Below are positions 1 through 13,564 of a DNA stretch of 64,000 nucleotides, in pieces; position 1 is the first letter of the stretch; the number at the start of each line of letters is the position of its first letter. Position numbers and translations under genes: made by a program. The notes beneath the pieces are model-generated. The model searched no databases, was not told the origin of the DNA, and saw nothing but the letters and a program-made list of their open reading frames with translations. The DNA is from Priestia iocasae (GTDB taxonomy: Bacteria; Bacillota; Bacilli; Bacillales; Bacillaceae_H), in the NCBI RefSeq assembly GCF_016909075.1, contig NZ_JAFBFC010000006.1:1-64000 (forward strand). The letters are read 5' to 3'.

Positions 1-90
<90 letters not shown>

Positions 91-99
91 AATAACGAA

Positions 100-128
100 A
101 ACACTAGCGATATCGCTAGTGTTTTTTT
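100..128 (+). terminator. rRNA operon terminator
   Basis: A perfect 24-base palindrome (100-123) with arm AACACTAGCGAT is followed by a run of T. It sits directly after the 5S rRNA and ends the rRNA transcript. Confidence 0.93.
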
Positions 129-156
129 GTTTAGATCATTATTTTCCTTAGCTAAT

Positions 157-184
157 TTGATTATGAAAACAAACAAGGTATAGT
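157..184 (+). promoter_or_regulatory. candidate sigma-A promoter of yebG
   Basis: TTGATT (157-162), a 16-base spacer and TATAGT (179-184) lie about 30 bases upstream of the yebG start. Spacing is slightly short; TAGTAT two bases further on is an alternative -10. Confidence 0.45.
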
Positions 185-215
185 ATACTAATAGATATTT
201 ATCGGAGGTGTTAAG

Positions 216-416
216 GTGTCAAATAAGAAGAAAAAATGTCTGTTTGAATTACGTTCAGATGAAACCATTTCAGAATGCCTGGATCGCATGAAGGCAGAAG
301 GATACGTGCCTGTTAGGAGAATGGAAAAGCCAGTCTTTGAAGAGCAAATCATAAACGGTAAAAAAGAGTATGTTCCTGTAAAGCAACAAATCATTTTTGA
401 AGGTAAATTAATCTAA
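216..416 (+). CDS. yebG: NETI-motif small protein YebG
   Basis: This 66-residue basic protein begins at GTG behind a GGAGGTG ribosome site. It carries the sequence ELRSDETISECLDRMKAEGY, matching the NETI family seen in Bacillus YebG, which lies just upstream of purE in B. subtilis as well. No catalytic motif, signal peptide or membrane segment is visible, and the function of the family is not known to me. Its stop codon overlaps the first PurR-type box of the pur operon. Identification rests on the motif, length and conserved position. Confidence 0.85.
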   Translation: MSNKKKKCLFELRSDETISECLDRMKAEGYVPVRRMEKPVFEEQIINGKKEYVPVKQQIIFEGKLI

Positions 417-458
417 AAGCGAACATTAAATAAAATAATGATAATAATATTCGATTTT
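415..458 (+). promoter_or_regulatory. pair of inverted PurR boxes (pur operator)
   Basis: AAAAGCGAACATT (415-427) matches the Bacillus PurBox AWWWCCGAACWWT at 12 of 13 positions. AATATTCGATTTT (446-458) is the same motif inverted, at 11 of 13. The two are 18 bases apart and just upstream of the pur promoter, the layout known for PurR operators. PurR represses purine genes when PRPP is low. Confidence 0.8.
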
Positions 459-461
459 GAG

Positions 462-491
462 TTGACTTTTAGCTTTGTAAGTTGTTATTAT
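462..491 (+). promoter_or_regulatory. sigma-A promoter of the pur operon
   Basis: TTGACT (462-467), an 18-base spacer and TATTAT (486-491) lie between the PurR boxes and the riboswitch. Transcription would start near 498, about 20 bases before the aptamer. Confidence 0.75.
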
Positions 492-516
492 TATGGTGTC
501 AAAAGAAATAAACGAA

Positions 517-587
517 ACCTCATATAATAGCGGGGATATGGCCTGCGAGTTTCTACCTAACAACCGTAAATTGTTGGACTATGAGGA
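517..587 (+). promoter_or_regulatory. guanine-class purine riboswitch aptamer
   Basis: The conserved purine aptamer is complete: P1 arms CCTCAT and ATGAGG, the junction CATATAAT, the GATATGGC segment, TTTCTACC, and CCGTAAATTGTTGGACTATG. The specificity base in GGACTATG is C, as in the guanine/hypoxanthine-sensing xpt class rather than U as in adenine riboswitches. With the terminator at 653-703 it would stop transcription when guanine or hypoxanthine is plentiful. Confidence 0.95.
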
Positions 588-652
588 GAGTACAATTACT
601 GAAAAGGTCAATATGTGAGTCCTTTTAAATGAGGATGATTTTATACATAATA

Positions 653-703
653 CCTAGAGTGGTTGTAGCTTTCCTTAAGCTACCACTACTCTAGGTTTTT
701 TAT
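653..703 (+). terminator. riboswitch-controlled attenuator terminator
   Basis: Arms beginning CCTAGAGT and ending ACTCTAGG form a 19-base-pair stem with one wobble and one mismatch, followed by TTTTTTATT. It is the expression platform of the guanine riboswitch and ends 25 bases before purE. Confidence 0.9.
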
Positions 704-727
704 TATCTAAAAAAGGAGCTTATATCC

Positions 728-1216
728 ATGAATATAGAAGTTGCTGTCATTATGGGAAGTCAATCTGATTGGGAAACGATGAAGCATGCATGTGACATAT
801 TAGAGGAGTTACACATTCCATATGAGAAGCGAGTAGTATCTGCTCACCGAACACCTGATTATATGTTTGAATATGCCCAAACAGCAAAAGAGCGTGGAAT
901 AAAGACTATCATTGCAGGTGCAGGTGGAGCGGCTCATTTGCCAGGAATGGTAGCAGCGAAAACTACTTTACCAGTCATTGGCGTACCTGTACGTAGTAGT
1001 AACTTGAATGGCCTAGATTCTTTACTATCGATTGTCCAAATGCCAGGTGGTGTTCCTGTAGCCACTGTAGCGATTGGTAAGGCCGGAGCAACCAATGCAG
1101 GCCTATTAGCAGCTCAAATGCTGGCATTATCAGATGAAGAGCTAAGCAAACGGTTAGAGGCACGCCGAAATCAAATAGAGGCAACGGTGCTAGAAAGTAG
1201 TGAGCAACTTGTTTAA
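728..1216 (+). CDS. purE: N5-carboxyaminoimidazole ribonucleotide mutase PurE
   Basis: This cytoplasmic class I PurE (162 residues, full length) converts N5-CAIR made by PurK into CAIR, the carboxylation step of purine synthesis. The phosphate and CAIR binding segments GSQSDWETM near residue 10, SAHRTP near 45 and [15 protein letters not shown] near 70-85 are all present. It starts at ATG behind AAAAGGAGC and is the first gene of the operon. It overlaps purK by 17 bases, suggesting coupled translation, and lies directly behind the riboswitch terminator that controls it. Confidence 0.97.
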   Translation: MNIEVAVIMGSQSDWETMKHACDILEELHIPYEKRVVSAHRTPDYMFEYAQTAKERGIKTIIAGAGGAAHLPGMVAAKTTLPVIGVPVRSSNLNGLDSLLSIVQMPGGVPVATVAIGKAGATNAGLLAAQMLALSDEELSKRLEARRNQIEATVLESSEQLV

Positions 1217-2354
1217 CTCATTGATTCCTCCAGGTAAAACAATTGGTATTGTAGGTGGTGGCCAGCTTGGGCGAATGATGGCTCTTGCAGCGAGAGAAAT
1301 GGGTTATTATATTGCGGTCCTAGATCCAACTGAACATTCACCTTGTGGTCAAATCGCGGACATTGAAGTTATTGGTCAGTATGATGATTTGGATGCGATT
1401 AAGAGATTGGCTGCTGTTTCAGATGTCATTACGTATGAGTTTGAAAATATAAACGCTGAGATGGTGAGATGGCTTCAATCAAATAGCTATGTTCCTCAAG
1501 GAAGTCATGTTCTTGAGATTACGCAAAACCGTAAGCTAGAAAAATCACTCATTACAAAGCTAGGTTTACAAGTCCCTGCTTATCGAATTGTAAAAGAAGA
1601 GAACGAATTGTATACAGCCATTTCAGACATTGGTTATCCATGTGTAGTGAAAACATGCATTGGTGGTTACGATGGAAAAGGGCAAGTGGTTGTGAAAGCG
1701 GAAGCGGATATCATTGATGCTTCAAAGCTATTAACATATAGTGAATGCATTGTTGAAAAATGGATGCCACTAGATAAAGAGATTTCGGTTATCGTTCAGC
1801 GCAATGTAAACGGTGATACGACGTGCTTTCCAGTAGCTGAAAACATTCATCGTCATCATATTTTACATCAAACGATTGTGCCAGCTCGTATTGATAAACA
1901 TCAACAAGATCAAGCATTGCATTACGCAAAAGTAATTGCAGATGGACTAGAGCTGGTTGGTACCTTAACAGTTGAAATGTTCATGACGAACAATCAAGAC
2001 ATTTATATTAATGAGTTAGCGCCTCGACCACATAATTCTGGGCACTTTTCAATTGAAGCTTGTACGATGTCACAATTTCAGCAACATATAAGAGCCATTT
2101 GTAATTGGCCGCTTAGTGAACCAGAATTATTAAAACCAGCTGTAATGGTTAACCTATTAGGGGAACATGTTGAAAGAGCAATCGGAAAAATCGAATGTTT
2201 CAGTGATATACACCTACATTTGTACGGAAAAAAAGTTGCAAAAGAAAAGAGAAAAATGGGACATATAACGGTATTAGCTGATAAGATAGAGGATGCGGTG
2301 TCAAAAGCCGAATCATTAGCTATTTGGAAGAGAACGGAGGAATATACAACATGA
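1200..2354 (+). CDS. purK: N5-carboxyaminoimidazole ribonucleotide synthase PurK
   Basis: PurK uses ATP and bicarbonate to make N5-CAIR from AIR and supplies PurE. The 384-residue protein is a standard-length ATP-grasp enzyme. It has an N-terminal nucleotide-fold segment ([18 protein letters not shown]), a central ATP-grasp domain with [14 protein letters not shown], and metal-binding [14 protein letters not shown] near residue 265. The start is GTG at 1200 inside purE, in the position expected from alignment of [10 protein letters not shown]. Its stop overlaps the purB start as ATGA. Confidence 0.96.
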   Translation: MSNLFNSLIPPGKTIGIVGGGQLGRMMALAAREMGYYIAVLDPTEHSPCGQIADIEVIGQYDDLDAIKRLAAVSDVITYEFENINAEMVRWLQSNSYVPQGSHVLEITQNRKLEKSLITKLGLQVPAYRIVKEENELYTAISDIGYPCVVKTCIGGYDGKGQVVVKAEADIIDASKLLTYSECIVEKWMPLDKEISVIVQRNVNGDTTCFPVAENIHRHHILHQTIVPARIDKHQQDQALHYAKVIADGLELVGTLTVEMFMTNNQDIYINELAPRPHNSGHFSIEACTMSQFQQHIRAICNWPLSEPELLKPAVMVNLLGEHVERAIGKIECFSDIHLHLYGKKVAKEKRKMGHITVLADKIEDAVSKAESLAIWKRTEEYTT

Positions 2355-3643
2355 TTGAACGTTATACTCGTCCAGAAATGGGCGCAATTTGGACTGAAGA
2401 GAATCGCTTTCAAGCTTGGTTAGAGGTAGAAATCTTAGCGTGTGAAGCGTGGGCAGAATTAGGAGATATTCCGAAAGAAGATGTAGCGTTAATCCGTAAA
2501 AATGCATCATTTAACATCGATCGCATTAAAGAAATTGAAGAGGAAACACGCCATGATGTTGTCGCATTTACTCGTGCTGTATCTGAAACATTAGGGGAAG
2601 AGCGTAAATGGGTACATTATGGTTTGACATCTACAGATGTAGTAGACACAGCTTTATCATACTTATTAAAACAAGCAAATGACATCCTTGAGAAGGATTT
2701 AGAGCGCTTTGTTCAAGTATTAAAAGAAAAAGCTCAAGAACATAAGTACACAGTAATGATGGGACGTACTCATGGTGTTCATGCAGAGCCAACAACATTT
2801 GGTTTAAAAATGGCTCTATGGTATGAAGAGATGAAACGCAATCTTGAGCGTTTCAAGCGTGCAGCGAAAGAAGTAGAGTTCGGAAAGATTTCAGGAGCAG
2901 TTGGTACATTTGCTAACATTGATCCTTTTGTTGAAGCATATGTGTGTGAAAAGCTTGGCTTACAACCAGCGCCGATTTCAACTCAAACGTTACAGCGTGA
3001 TCGTCATGCTCATTACATGTCTGTTTTAGCACTTATTGCAACGTCAATTGAGAAGTTTGCCGTTGAAGTTCGTGGATTACAAAAGAGTGAAACAAGAGAA
3101 GTAGAAGAGTACTTTGCAAAAGGTCAAAAAGGTTCGTCAGCGATGCCACATAAACGTAATCCAATCGGATCTGAGAACGTAACGGGTCTAGCGCGTCTAG
3201 TTCGCGGCTATATGTCGGCAGCATACGATAACGTACCGCTTTGGCACGAGCGTGATATTTCACATTCATCAGCAGAACGTGTTCTTTTACCAGACTCGAC
3301 AATCGCGCTTAACTACATGCTAAACCGTTTTGCAAACATTATTAAAAACTTAACCGTATTCCCAGAAAATATGCAACGCAACATGGATCGTACGCTAGGT
3401 CTTATTTATTCACAACGTGTTCTATTAGCTCTTATCAATACGGGTATGACGCGCGAAGAAGCATACGATCTTGTACAGCCAAAAGCAATGGAAGCGTGGG
3501 AGGTTCAAGTTCCTTTCCGTACGCTTGTAGAAGCTGAAGAAAGAATTACAGATCGACTATCAACAGAGCAATTAGATGACTGCTTCGATTATCAGTATCA
3601 TCTAAAGAGTGTAGATATGATCTTCAACCGTCTAGGTCTTTAA
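2351..3643 (+). CDS. purB: adenylosuccinate lyase PurB
   Basis: PurB acts twice: it cleaves SAICAR to AICAR plus fumarate in IMP synthesis, and adenylosuccinate to AMP. The 430-residue protein is nearly identical in layout to B. subtilis PurB. It has TSTDVVDTA near residue 90, the catalytic His region [14 protein letters not shown], and the fumarase/lyase signature [16 protein letters not shown] near residue 265. I chose ATG 2351 ([11 protein letters not shown]) rather than an upstream in-frame ATG because GGAGG at about 2335 sits at the right distance and the family starts there. It forms an ATGA overlap with purK. Confidence 0.97.
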   Translation: MIERYTRPEMGAIWTEENRFQAWLEVEILACEAWAELGDIPKEDVALIRKNASFNIDRIKEIEEETRHDVVAFTRAVSETLGEERKWVHYGLTSTDVVDTALSYLLKQANDILEKDLERFVQVLKEKAQEHKYTVMMGRTHGVHAEPTTFGLKMALWYEEMKRNLERFKRAAKEVEFGKISGAVGTFANIDPFVEAYVCEKLGLQPAPISTQTLQRDRHAHYMSVLALIATSIEKFAVEVRGLQKSETREVEEYFAKGQKGSSAMPHKRNPIGSENVTGLARLVRGYMSAAYDNVPLWHERDISHSSAERVLLPDSTIALNYMLNRFANIIKNLTVFPENMQRNMDRTLGLIYSQRVLLALINTGMTREEAYDLVQPKAMEAWEVQVPFRTLVEAEERITDRLSTEQLDDCFDYQYHLKSVDMIFNRLGL

Positions 3644-3651
3644 AAATTTTA

Positions 3652-3680
3652 AAAGGTAAGGAGTTTTCCTTGCCTTTTTG
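3652..3680 (+). terminator. terminator-like hairpin between purB and purC
   Basis: AAAGGTAAGG (3652-3661) pairs with CCTTGCCTTT (3668-3677) through one G-U wobble, followed by TTTTT. It lies inside the operon, so it probably terminates partially and lowers downstream expression or marks a processing site. Confidence 0.7.
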
Positions 3681-3722
3681 TAAGAAAATTTATCGGAAGA
3701 TTCTGAATCAAGAGGTGGAACA

Positions 3723-4427
3723 ATGAAACAAGAACTACTGTATGAGGGAAAAGCAAAACGAATTTACAAAACAGATCAAGAAAATGTTTTATGGGTAGCT
3801 TACAAAGATTCAGCAACGGCTTTTAACGGACAGAAGAAAGCTGAAATTGTAGGTAAAGCACAATTAAATAATAAGATTAGTAGTTTTCTATTTTCAATGC
3901 TTCATAAAAAAGGAGTTGAAACACACTTCATTCAATCGCTTTCTGATTCAGAACAATTAGTGAAAAAAGTGGATATCATTCCTCTAGAAGTTGTTGTACG
4001 GAATATGACAGCTGGTAGTTTAGCTAAACGAATTGGCGTAAAAGAAGGGATACCATTTTCTAATCCAATTGTAGAGCTATATTACAAAAATGACGATTTA
4101 GGTGATCCTCTTATTATCGATGAACATGCTATTTTCTTAGAAGCAGCAACGGCGGATGAAATTCAGTTTTTAAAAGAGCAAGCATTGAGCATTAATGAAG
4201 TATTAAAGCAGTTTTTTAAAGATAAAGGCATTCAGCTCGTAGACTTTAAATTAGAGTTTGGAAAGACGGCATCGGGTGACATTATTTTAGCAGATGAAAT
4301 CTCACCAGACACTTGCCGATTCTGGGATATTGAGACAAACGAGAAGTTAGACAAAGATGTCTTTCGCCGTGACTTAGGAACGTTAACAGAAGCATACGAA
4401 AAAATCTTAGAAAGAATCGGGGGATAA
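3723..4427 (+). CDS. purC: SAICAR synthetase PurC
   Basis: PurC joins aspartate to CAIR using ATP, giving SAICAR. The 234-residue length is typical of the bacterial short form. Conserved segments visible are LLYEGKAKRIY at the N terminus, VVRNMTAGSLAKR near residue 95, LVDFKLEFG near 175 and ADEISPDTCRFWD near 190. The start ATG follows AAGAGGTGG. It is the first gene after the internal hairpin and lies 2 bases upstream of purS. Confidence 0.97.
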   Translation: MKQELLYEGKAKRIYKTDQENVLWVAYKDSATAFNGQKKAEIVGKAQLNNKISSFLFSMLHKKGVETHFIQSLSDSEQLVKKVDIIPLEVVVRNMTAGSLAKRIGVKEGIPFSNPIVELYYKNDDLGDPLIIDEHAIFLEAATADEIQFLKEQALSINEVLKQFFKDKGIQLVDFKLEFGKTASGDIILADEISPDTCRFWDIETNEKLDKDVFRRDLGTLTEAYEKILERIGG

Positions 4428-4429
4428 TC

Positions 4430-4681
4430 ATGTATAAAGTAAAGGTATTCGTAACGTTAAGAGAGAGTGTATTAGATCCACAAGGAGTAGCGGTAAAAAA
4501 TTCTTTACATCGCATGTCTTATGAAGAAGTAAGTGACGTGCGTATCGGTAAATATTTAGAGTTAACAATCAGTGAAACAGATCGCTTAGATGAAAGAGTA
4601 AAAGAAATGTGTGAGAAGCTACTAGTTAACACGGTTATTGAAGATTATCGCTATGAAGTTGAGGAGGCTGTTGCACAGTGA
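4430..4681 (+). CDS. purS: FGAM synthase subunit PurS
   Basis: PurS is the small structural subunit of the three-part formylglycinamidine synthase (PurS-PurQ-PurL) of Gram-positive bacteria. It holds the glutaminase and synthase subunits together. The 83-residue protein shows the family core [19 protein letters not shown] and ends in DYRYEVEEA. It begins 2 bases after purC, and its TGA overlaps the GTG start of purQ, so the subunits are likely translated in coupled fashion. Confidence 0.96.
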   Translation: MYKVKVFVTLRESVLDPQGVAVKNSLHRMSYEEVSDVRIGKYLELTISETDRLDERVKEMCEKLLVNTVIEDYRYEVEEAVAQ

Positions 4682-5364
4682 AATTTGCAGTAATTGTGTT
4701 CCCAGGGTCAAACTGTGATATCGATATGTACCATGCAATTAAAGATGAACTTGGCGAAGAAGTAGAATATGTGTGGCATGATCGCGATAACTTAGATGAG
4801 TTCGATGGTGTGTTACTTCCAGGAGGATTTTCATACGGAGATTACTTACGCTCTGGAGCGATTGCTCGTTTTGCCAATGTGATGGAAGCTGTTAAGAAGG
4901 CAGCAGCTGCAGGTAAACCCGTACTAGGTGTGTGCAACGGATTTCAAATTTTATTAGAAGCTGGGTTATTACCAGGTGCAATGAGACGTAACCAAGATCT
5001 TAAGTTCATTTGTCGACCAGTGACACTAGAAGTCGTGAACAATGAAACGTTATTTACAAATGCGTATGCAAAACATGAGCGCATTTCAATTCCTGTTGCG
5101 CACGGTGAAGGAAATTATTACTGTGATGAAGCAACATTAAAACAACTTGTAGACAATCATCAAATTGTTTTTCAATATGCAGATGAAAATCCAAACGGTA
5201 GCTTACAAAACATTGCTGGGATTGTGAATGAAAAAGGGAATGTATTAGGAATGATGCCACATCCAGAACGAGCAGTAGATACATTGTTAGGCAGTGCAGA
5301 TGGATTAAAACTATTCAAATCAATCGTAAAGCAGTGGAGGGAACAATATGTCGTTACTTCTTGA
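4678..5364 (+). CDS. purQ: FGAM synthase glutaminase subunit PurQ
   Basis: PurQ hydrolyses glutamine and feeds ammonia to PurL. It is a 228-residue class I glutamine amidotransferase. The nucleophile Cys86 lies in GVCNGFQ, and the His/Glu pair in MPHPERAVD is near residue 200. The oxyanion segment [14 protein letters not shown] is also present. The start is GTG overlapping the purS stop, and the C terminus overlaps purL by 17 bases. Gene length and motifs are those of the separate-subunit Firmicute enzyme. Confidence 0.97.
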   Translation: MKFAVIVFPGSNCDIDMYHAIKDELGEEVEYVWHDRDNLDEFDGVLLPGGFSYGDYLRSGAIARFANVMEAVKKAAAAGKPVLGVCNGFQILLEAGLLPGAMRRNQDLKFICRPVTLEVVNNETLFTNAYAKHERISIPVAHGEGNYYCDEATLKQLVDNHQIVFQYADENPNGSLQNIAGIVNEKGNVLGMMPHPERAVDTLLGSADGLKLFKSIVKQWREQYVVTS

Positions 5365-7564
5365 ACCAAGTGTAGAACAAATTAAAGAGCAAAAGATTTA
5401 TAAAGAAATGGGATTAACAGATGAAGAGTTTGCTAGTGTAGAAGCATTATTAGGACGTCTTCCAAACTATACAGAAGTTGGTCTGTTTTCAGTAATGTGG
5501 TCTGAGCATTGCAGCTATAAAAACTCCAAGCCTGTTCTTCGTAAGTTCCCAACGACTGGTGAAAACGTATTGCAAGGACCTGGAGAGGGAGCTGGAATTG
5601 TAGACATTGGGGACAATCAAGCGGTTGTGTTTAAAATCGAAAGTCACAACCATCCATCTGCCATTGAGCCTTACCAAGGGGCGGCAACAGGTGTGGGTGG
5701 AATTATCCGCGATGTGTTTTCGATGGGGGCAAGACCCATTGCGCTGTTAAACTCTTTACGTTTTGGTGAGTTAACGTCACCGAGAGTTCGTCATTTGTTT
5801 GAAGAAGTAGTAGCAGGTATTGCAGGATATGGGAACTGTGTAGGTATTCCAACGGTTGGAGGAGAAATACAGTTTGATCCTTCTTATGAAGGTAATCCAT
5901 TAGTTAATGCGATGTGTGTTGGTTTAATCAATCATGAAGATATTCAAAAAGGTCAGGCTAAAGGAATTGGTAACACCGTGATGTATGTAGGCGCTAAAAC
6001 AGGCCGAGATGGGATTCATGGTGCAACATTTGCTTCAGAAGAGCTGTCTGATCAGTCTGATGAGAAACGTCCAGCTGTACAGGTAGGCGATCCATTTATG
6101 GAAAAGCTTTTACTAGAAGCGTGCTTAGAGTTAGTAAAGTGTGATGCGCTTGTAGGGATTCAAGATATGGGAGCTGCAGGCTTAACAAGCTCTTCAGCAG
6201 AAATGGCAAGTAAAGCAGGATCAGGAATCGAGATGAACCTTGACTTTGTTCCACAGCGTGAAACAGGAATGACGGCTTATGAAATGATGCTATCTGAATC
6301 TCAAGAGCGTATGCTTATTGTCGTTGAAAAAGGAAGAGAAGAAGAGATTGTGCAAATCGTTGAAAAATACGGCTTAGAAGCGGTATCAGTCGGGGTTGTA
6401 ACAGATGATAAAATGCTCCGCCTCACACACAAAGGGGAAGTCGTAGCAGAAGTGCCTGTTGATGCTTTAGCTGAAGATGCACCTGTTTATAACAAACCAT
6501 CTGAGGAGCCTGCTTATTACAGAGCGTTCCAGGAACAAGATGCCTATGTACCATCGATTACAAACTATAAAGAAACGCTTTTAACACTGTTGCAACAGCC
6601 AACTATCGCGAGCAAGGAATGGGTTTATAACCAATATGACTACATGGTGAGAACAAATACAGTCGTTTCACCAGGTTCAGATGCTGCGGTTGTTCGTGTG
6701 CGTGGAACGAATAAAGCACTAGCGATGACAACAGATTGTAATTCTCGTTACTTATATTTAGATCCAGAAGTGGGCGGTAAAATTGCTGTAGCAGAAGCTG
6801 CCAGAAACATCATTTGTTCAGGTGGAGAGCCATTAGCTATTACAGACTGCTTAAACTTTGGAAATCCAGAGAAACCGGAAATCTTCTGGCAATTAGAAAA
6901 AGCGGTTGATGGCATGAGCGAAGCGTGCCGAGAGCTTCAAACACCTGTCATTGGTGGAAATGTCTCGCTTTATAACGAAACAAACGGAGAAGCTATCTAT
7001 CCAACTCCTGTGGTTGGAATGGTAGGGCTTATTAAAGAGTTAGAGCATATTACAACGCAAGCTTTTAAGCAAGAAGGCGATCTTGTCTATGTGATTGGGG
7101 AAGCAAAGTCTGAATTTGCAGGTAGTGAGCTTCAAAAGGTACTAGAAGGGGAAATCTTCGGTAAAGCACCAGCATTGGACTTAGAGGTAGAGCAACGTAG
7201 ACAAAAGCAATTACTAGCGGCTATTCGTGCAGGTCTTGTTCAATCAGCTCATGATATTGCAGAAGGTGGATTCGCTGTTGCCTTAGCAGAAGGGTTAATG
7301 AGCAGTGACGAACTAGGTGTGAAGGTGCGAACGGTAGAGGAGCCAACCTTATTATTTAGTGAAACGCAATCACGCTTTATTGTAACGGTGAAACAAGAAA
7401 ACAAAGAAAAATTCGAACAGCTTGTACAAGAAGCACTTGAGCTAGGAACCGTGACAGCAGATGCGACGTTTACAATTGAAAATGATCAAGAAGCAATGAT
7501 TCAATTGCCAGTGGCTGAGCTAAAAACAGCTTGGAAAGGAGCTATTCCATGCTTGCTGAAATAA
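5348..7564 (+). CDS. purL: FGAM synthase subunit PurL (small form)
   Basis: PurL converts FGAR to FGAM with ATP and ammonia from PurQ. At 738 residues it is the small PurL that needs PurS and PurQ, unlike the roughly 1300-residue fused enzyme of enterobacteria. Two AIR-synthase-like halves are visible. The first contains the active-site [20 protein letters not shown]; the second contains [12 protein letters not shown] and [11 protein letters not shown]. The ATG follows GTGGAGGGAAC inside purQ. The end overlaps the purF start region by 16 bases. Confidence 0.97.
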   Translation: MSLLLEPSVEQIKEQKIYKEMGLTDEEFASVEALLGRLPNYTEVGLFSVMWSEHCSYKNSKPVLRKFPTTGENVLQGPGEGAGIVDIGDNQAVVFKIESHNHPSAIEPYQGAATGVGGIIRDVFSMGARPIALLNSLRFGELTSPRVRHLFEEVVAGIAGYGNCVGIPTVGGEIQFDPSYEGNPLVNAMCVGLINHEDIQKGQAKGIGNTVMYVGAKTGRDGIHGATFASEELSDQSDEKRPAVQVGDPFMEKLLLEACLELVKCDALVGIQDMGAAGLTSSSAEMASKAGSGIEMNLDFVPQRETGMTAYEMMLSESQERMLIVVEKGREEEIVQIVEKYGLEAVSVGVVTDDKMLRLTHKGEVVAEVPVDALAEDAPVYNKPSEEPAYYRAFQEQDAYVPSITNYKETLLTLLQQPTIASKEWVYNQYDYMVRTNTVVSPGSDAAVVRVRGTNKALAMTTDCNSRYLYLDPEVGGKIAVAEAARNIICSGGEPLAITDCLNFGNPEKPEIFWQLEKAVDGMSEACRELQTPVIGGNVSLYNETNGEAIYPTPVVGMVGLIKELEHITTQAFKQEGDLVYVIGEAKSEFAGSELQKVLEGEIFGKAPALDLEVEQRRQKQLLAAIRAGLVQSAHDIAEGGFAVALAEGLMSSDELGVKVRTVEEPTLLFSETQSRFIVTVKQENKEKFEQLVQEALELGTVTADATFTIENDQEAMIQLPVAELKTAWKGAIPCLLK

Positions 7565-8967
7565 AAGGTCTCAATGAAGAGTGTGGGGTCTTTGGAATTT
7601 GGGGACATGAAAATGCGAACCAAATTACATACTATGGCCTGCATAGCTTACAACATCGTGGTCAAGAAGGAGCGGGCATTGCCGTTTCAAATGGTGAAAA
7701 AGTGAGCGTTGCCAAAGGACTTGGGTTAGTAACCGAGGTCTTTGGTAACGGTGTGTTAGATAAAGTAGAAGGAAGAGCAGCGATTGGTCATGTTCGCTAT
7801 GCTACTGCTGGAGGTGGAGGATTTGAAAACGTTCAGCCCCTTCATTTTCGCTCTCAAAGTGGCAGCATTGCGCTAGCTCATAACGGAAACTTGGTCAATG
7901 CAAATGCATTAAAGCATCAGCTTGAAAATCAAGGAAGTATTTTTCAGTCTACTTCAGACACAGAAGTACTGGCACATTTAATTAAGCGAAGTGGCTATCA
8001 AGATTTAAAAGATAAAGTGAAAAATGCGTTATCAATGGTGAAGGGAGCATACGCATTTGTTATTTTAACAGAAGATGAAATGATGGTAGCTCTCGATCCG
8101 AACGGATTACGACCGTTATCGTTAGGACGCTTAGGAGATGCTTACGTCGTGGCATCTGAAACGTGTGCGTTCGATGTTGTGGGGGCAGTATATGAGCGTG
8201 ATGTCCAGCCTGGTGAGCTTCTTATTATTAATAATGAGGGGATGACATCAGAACGCTTTACATTGAATGTAAATCGAGCGATCTGTAGTATGGAATACAT
8301 TTATTTTTCACGTCCTGATAGTAACATTGATGGAATTAACATTCATTCGGCTCGTAAAAACCTAGGCAAAGAGTTAGCCATTGAATCACCAATTGAAGCG
8401 GACGTTGTGACAGGTGTTCCGGATTCAAGCATTTCAGCTGCAATTGGATTTGCCGAACAGTCAGGTATCCCGTACGAATTAGGATTAATTAAAAATCGTT
8501 ATGTAGGTCGTACATTTATTCAGCCTTCTCAGTCATTACGTGAACAAGGGGTAAAAATGAAGCTTTCACCTGTTCGTAAAATCGTAGAAGGAAAACGAGT
8601 TGTTATGGTGGATGATTCGATTGTGCGTGGGACAACGAGTAGACGTATCGTGAGAATGCTACGTGAAGCAGGCGCAACAGAGGTGCACGTTCGTATTAGT
8701 TCACCTCCCATTAAAAATCCTTGCTTCTACGGAATTGATACGTCCTCTGAAGAAGAGTTAATTGCAGCGACTCACTCAATTGAAGAGATTCGTCAATTAA
8801 TTGAAGCAGATTCGTTAGAGTTTTTAAGTGAACAAGGGTTAGTAAGTGCAATTGGAAGACCATATGAAGGGTCTCATCGTGGTCAATGCATGGCTTGTTT
8901 TACAGGCAAATATCCAACAGAAATCTACCCAGACACGGTTCATCCTCATGAAAAGGTAACGTGCTAA
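7549..8967 (+). CDS. purF: amidophosphoribosyltransferase PurF
   Basis: PurF makes phosphoribosylamine from PRPP and glutamine, the committed and feedback-inhibited step of the pathway. The ATG at 7549 gives the 11-residue propeptide [11 protein letters not shown] before the nucleophile Cys12 ([10 protein letters not shown]), exactly as in B. subtilis; the upstream in-frame codon lacks this arrangement. The PRPP motif [13 protein letters not shown] lies in the phosphoribosyltransferase half. Cysteines consistent with the 4Fe-4S cluster appear in NPCFYG and QCMACFTG. It is 472 residues long and overlaps the 3' end of purL. Confidence 0.97.
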   Translation: MLAEIKGLNEECGVFGIWGHENANQITYYGLHSLQHRGQEGAGIAVSNGEKVSVAKGLGLVTEVFGNGVLDKVEGRAAIGHVRYATAGGGGFENVQPLHFRSQSGSIALAHNGNLVNANALKHQLENQGSIFQSTSDTEVLAHLIKRSGYQDLKDKVKNALSMVKGAYAFVILTEDEMMVALDPNGLRPLSLGRLGDAYVVASETCAFDVVGAVYERDVQPGELLIINNEGMTSERFTLNVNRAICSMEYIYFSRPDSNIDGINIHSARKNLGKELAIESPIEADVVTGVPDSSISAAIGFAEQSGIPYELGLIKNRYVGRTFIQPSQSLREQGVKMKLSPVRKIVEGKRVVMVDDSIVRGTTSRRIVRMLREAGATEVHVRISSPPIKNPCFYGIDTSSEEELIAATHSIEEIRQLIEADSLEFLSEQGLVSAIGRPYEGSHRGQCMACFTGKYPTEIYPDTVHPHEKVTC

Positions 8968-8981
8968 AAAGGAGTGACAAG

Positions 8982-10019
8982 ATGTCTCAGTCATATAAAC
9001 AAGCAGGAGTAAACTTAGAAGCGGGCTATGAGTCTGTTGAGCGTATTAAAAAACATGTGAAGCGTACCGTTCGTCCAGGCGTCATGGGAACGGTTGGTGG
9101 CTTTGGTGGAATGTTTGACCTATCTTCATTAAATTTAAAAGAACCAGTCCTTGTCTCTGGGACAGATGGAGTGGGAACAAAGTTAAAGCTAGCGTTTGTA
9201 ATGGATAAGCACGATACCATTGGCATGGATGTTGTCGCTATGTGTGTGAATGATGTACTTGTACAAGGCGCACAGCCTTTATACTTCTTGGATTACATTG
9301 CTTGTGGGAAAGCTGTTCCTGAGAAAATTGAACAAATTGTAAAAGGGATTGCAGATGGATGCGAGCAAGCAAACTGTGCATTAATTGGCGGAGAGACGGC
9401 TGAGATGCCTGGTTTATATGAAGAAGATGAGTACGATCTTGCAGGCTTTACAGTGGGTGCAGTTGAAAAGGCAGACATTATCACAGGTGAGAGCATTGAG
9501 CAAGGAGATATCCTTATTGGTATTTCTTCAAGTGGGATTCATAGTAACGGATATTCACTCGTACGTAAGATTGTCGACGATGCGAAGTTAGATGTACATC
9601 ACACATACAAAGGTTTTAATCAAAATCTAGGTGAAGAGCTTTTAACACCAACGAAGATTTATGTGAAACCAATTGTAAAGGCGTTGCAGTCAGCTTCAAT
9701 TGCAGGGATGGCTCACATCACTGGTGGCGGATTTATTGAGAATATTCCTCGTATGCTACCGGAAGGCTTAGGGGTTGAAATTGATTACGGTTCATGGCCA
9801 ATTCCTTTTATCTTTGATTTTCTTCAAGAACACGGGAAATTGAGCCGCTTTGAAATGTTTGAAGTATTTAACATGGGGATTGGGTTTGTTTTAGCGGTTA
9901 AGCATGAGCAGTTACATGCAGTCATTGAAGCGATTGAAGCCGAAGGCGAAAAAGCGTTTATTATTGGACGTGTGAAGGAAGGCGCAGGGGTTACATTTGG
10001 TGGAGGTCGAATGGAATGA
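8982..10019 (+). CDS. purM: AIR synthase PurM
   Basis: PurM closes the imidazole ring, converting FGAM to AIR with ATP. The 345-residue protein starts [17 protein letters not shown] at an ATG behind AAAAGGAG. An earlier in-frame start would place the first codons inside the ribosome site. Conserved glycine-rich loops [21 protein letters not shown] and [13 protein letters not shown] are present. It is separated from purF by 14 bases and overlaps purN by a few bases. Confidence 0.97.
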   Translation: MSQSYKQAGVNLEAGYESVERIKKHVKRTVRPGVMGTVGGFGGMFDLSSLNLKEPVLVSGTDGVGTKLKLAFVMDKHDTIGMDVVAMCVNDVLVQGAQPLYFLDYIACGKAVPEKIEQIVKGIADGCEQANCALIGGETAEMPGLYEEDEYDLAGFTVGAVEKADIITGESIEQGDILIGISSSGIHSNGYSLVRKIVDDAKLDVHHTYKGFNQNLGEELLTPTKIYVKPIVKALQSASIAGMAHITGGGFIENIPRMLPEGLGVEIDYGSWPIPFIFDFLQEHGKLSRFEMFEVFNMGIGFVLAVKHEQLHAVIEAIEAEGEKAFIIGRVKEGAGVTFGGGRME

Positions 10020-10597
10020 TGAACATAGCGGTCTTTGCATCAGGAAACGGTTCAAACTTTCAAGCCATCTATGATGCGACTCAGCGTGGAGATTTACAAG
10101 CAAACATCACGATTGTAGTTTGTGATAAGCCAGGTGCATCTGTCATTGAACGTGCAGAAAAGGTAGGGATTCCAACACTTGTTTGCTCACCAAAAGAGTT
10201 TGCTAGTAAAGCAGCCTATGAGCAGGAAATAGTGAAAGAGCTTGCGACGAAAAAGGTGGAATTCATTATACTTGCTGGCTATATGAGAATTATCGGAGAG
10301 GTACTACTCAAGCAATATCCAAATCGCATTGTTAATATCCATCCGTCTCTATTGCCTGCATTCCCAGGCAAAGACGCCGTTGGTCAGGCGTTAAAAGCAG
10401 GAGTAAAAGTAACGGGCGTAACGGTTCATTATGTAGATGCAGGAATGGATACGGGTCCGATTATTGATCAAGTCATTGTTCCAATCGGTGAAGCAGATAC
10501 ACGTGAACAAGTGGAACACCACATTCACTTTGTTGAACATCGCTTTTATCCAGAAGTGTTACAGCGGGTGTTGACGAAACAGACTTTAAAAGCATAA
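10016..10597 (+). CDS. purN: phosphoribosylglycinamide formyltransferase PurN
   Basis: PurN transfers a formyl group from 10-formyl-tetrahydrofolate to GAR. The 193-residue protein has the phosphate-binding [11 protein letters not shown] at the N terminus, the catalytic [12 protein letters not shown] near residue 105-116 and the family signature [14 protein letters not shown]. The start could be either of two adjacent ATG codons (10016 or 10019); a GGAGGT site inside purM fits both. It ends in a terminator-like hairpin, so purH and purD downstream may be expressed at a lower level. Confidence 0.96.
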   Translation: MMNIAVFASGNGSNFQAIYDATQRGDLQANITIVVCDKPGASVIERAEKVGIPTLVCSPKEFASKAAYEQEIVKELATKKVEFIILAGYMRIIGEVLLKQYPNRIVNIHPSLLPAFPGKDAVGQALKAGVKVTGVTVHYVDAGMDTGPIIDQVIVPIGEADTREQVEHHIHFVEHRFYPEVLQRVLTKQTLKA

Positions 10598-10628
10598 AAG
10601 AGAGTTCTCTTGTCAAACTCTTTTTAAT
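10597..10628 (+). terminator. terminator-like hairpin between purN and purH
   Basis: AAAGAGAGTT (10597-10606) pairs with AACTCTTTTT (10616-10625) over 10 base pairs including one G-U, with T residues at the 3' side. It is moderately stable and lies in the 100-base purN-purH gap. Confidence 0.6.
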
Positions 10629-10699
10629 ACTTTACCATAGTAATATACTAATAAAAGAAAGAATCGAAAAAGAGAAGATTGGTAGGAGGAATTTCAATC

Positions 10700-13523
<2,824 letters not shown>

Positions 13524-13525
13524 TA

Positions 13526-13564
13526 AAAACTCCTCACGCTCATGAAGAGCGTGAGGAGTTTTTA
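13526..13564 (+). terminator. bidirectional terminator after purD
   Basis: A 16-base-pair perfect stem (13526-13541 with 13547-13562), loop ATGAA, A-rich on the left and T-rich on the right. It ends the pur operon and also the convergent His-rich gene, whose stop codon it touches. Confidence 0.93.

Noticed and set aside
2324-2350. Upstream in-frame ATG for purB giving nine extra residues.
   Set aside because: It overlaps purK further and lies in front of the GGAGG site; the family begins MIERY at 2351.
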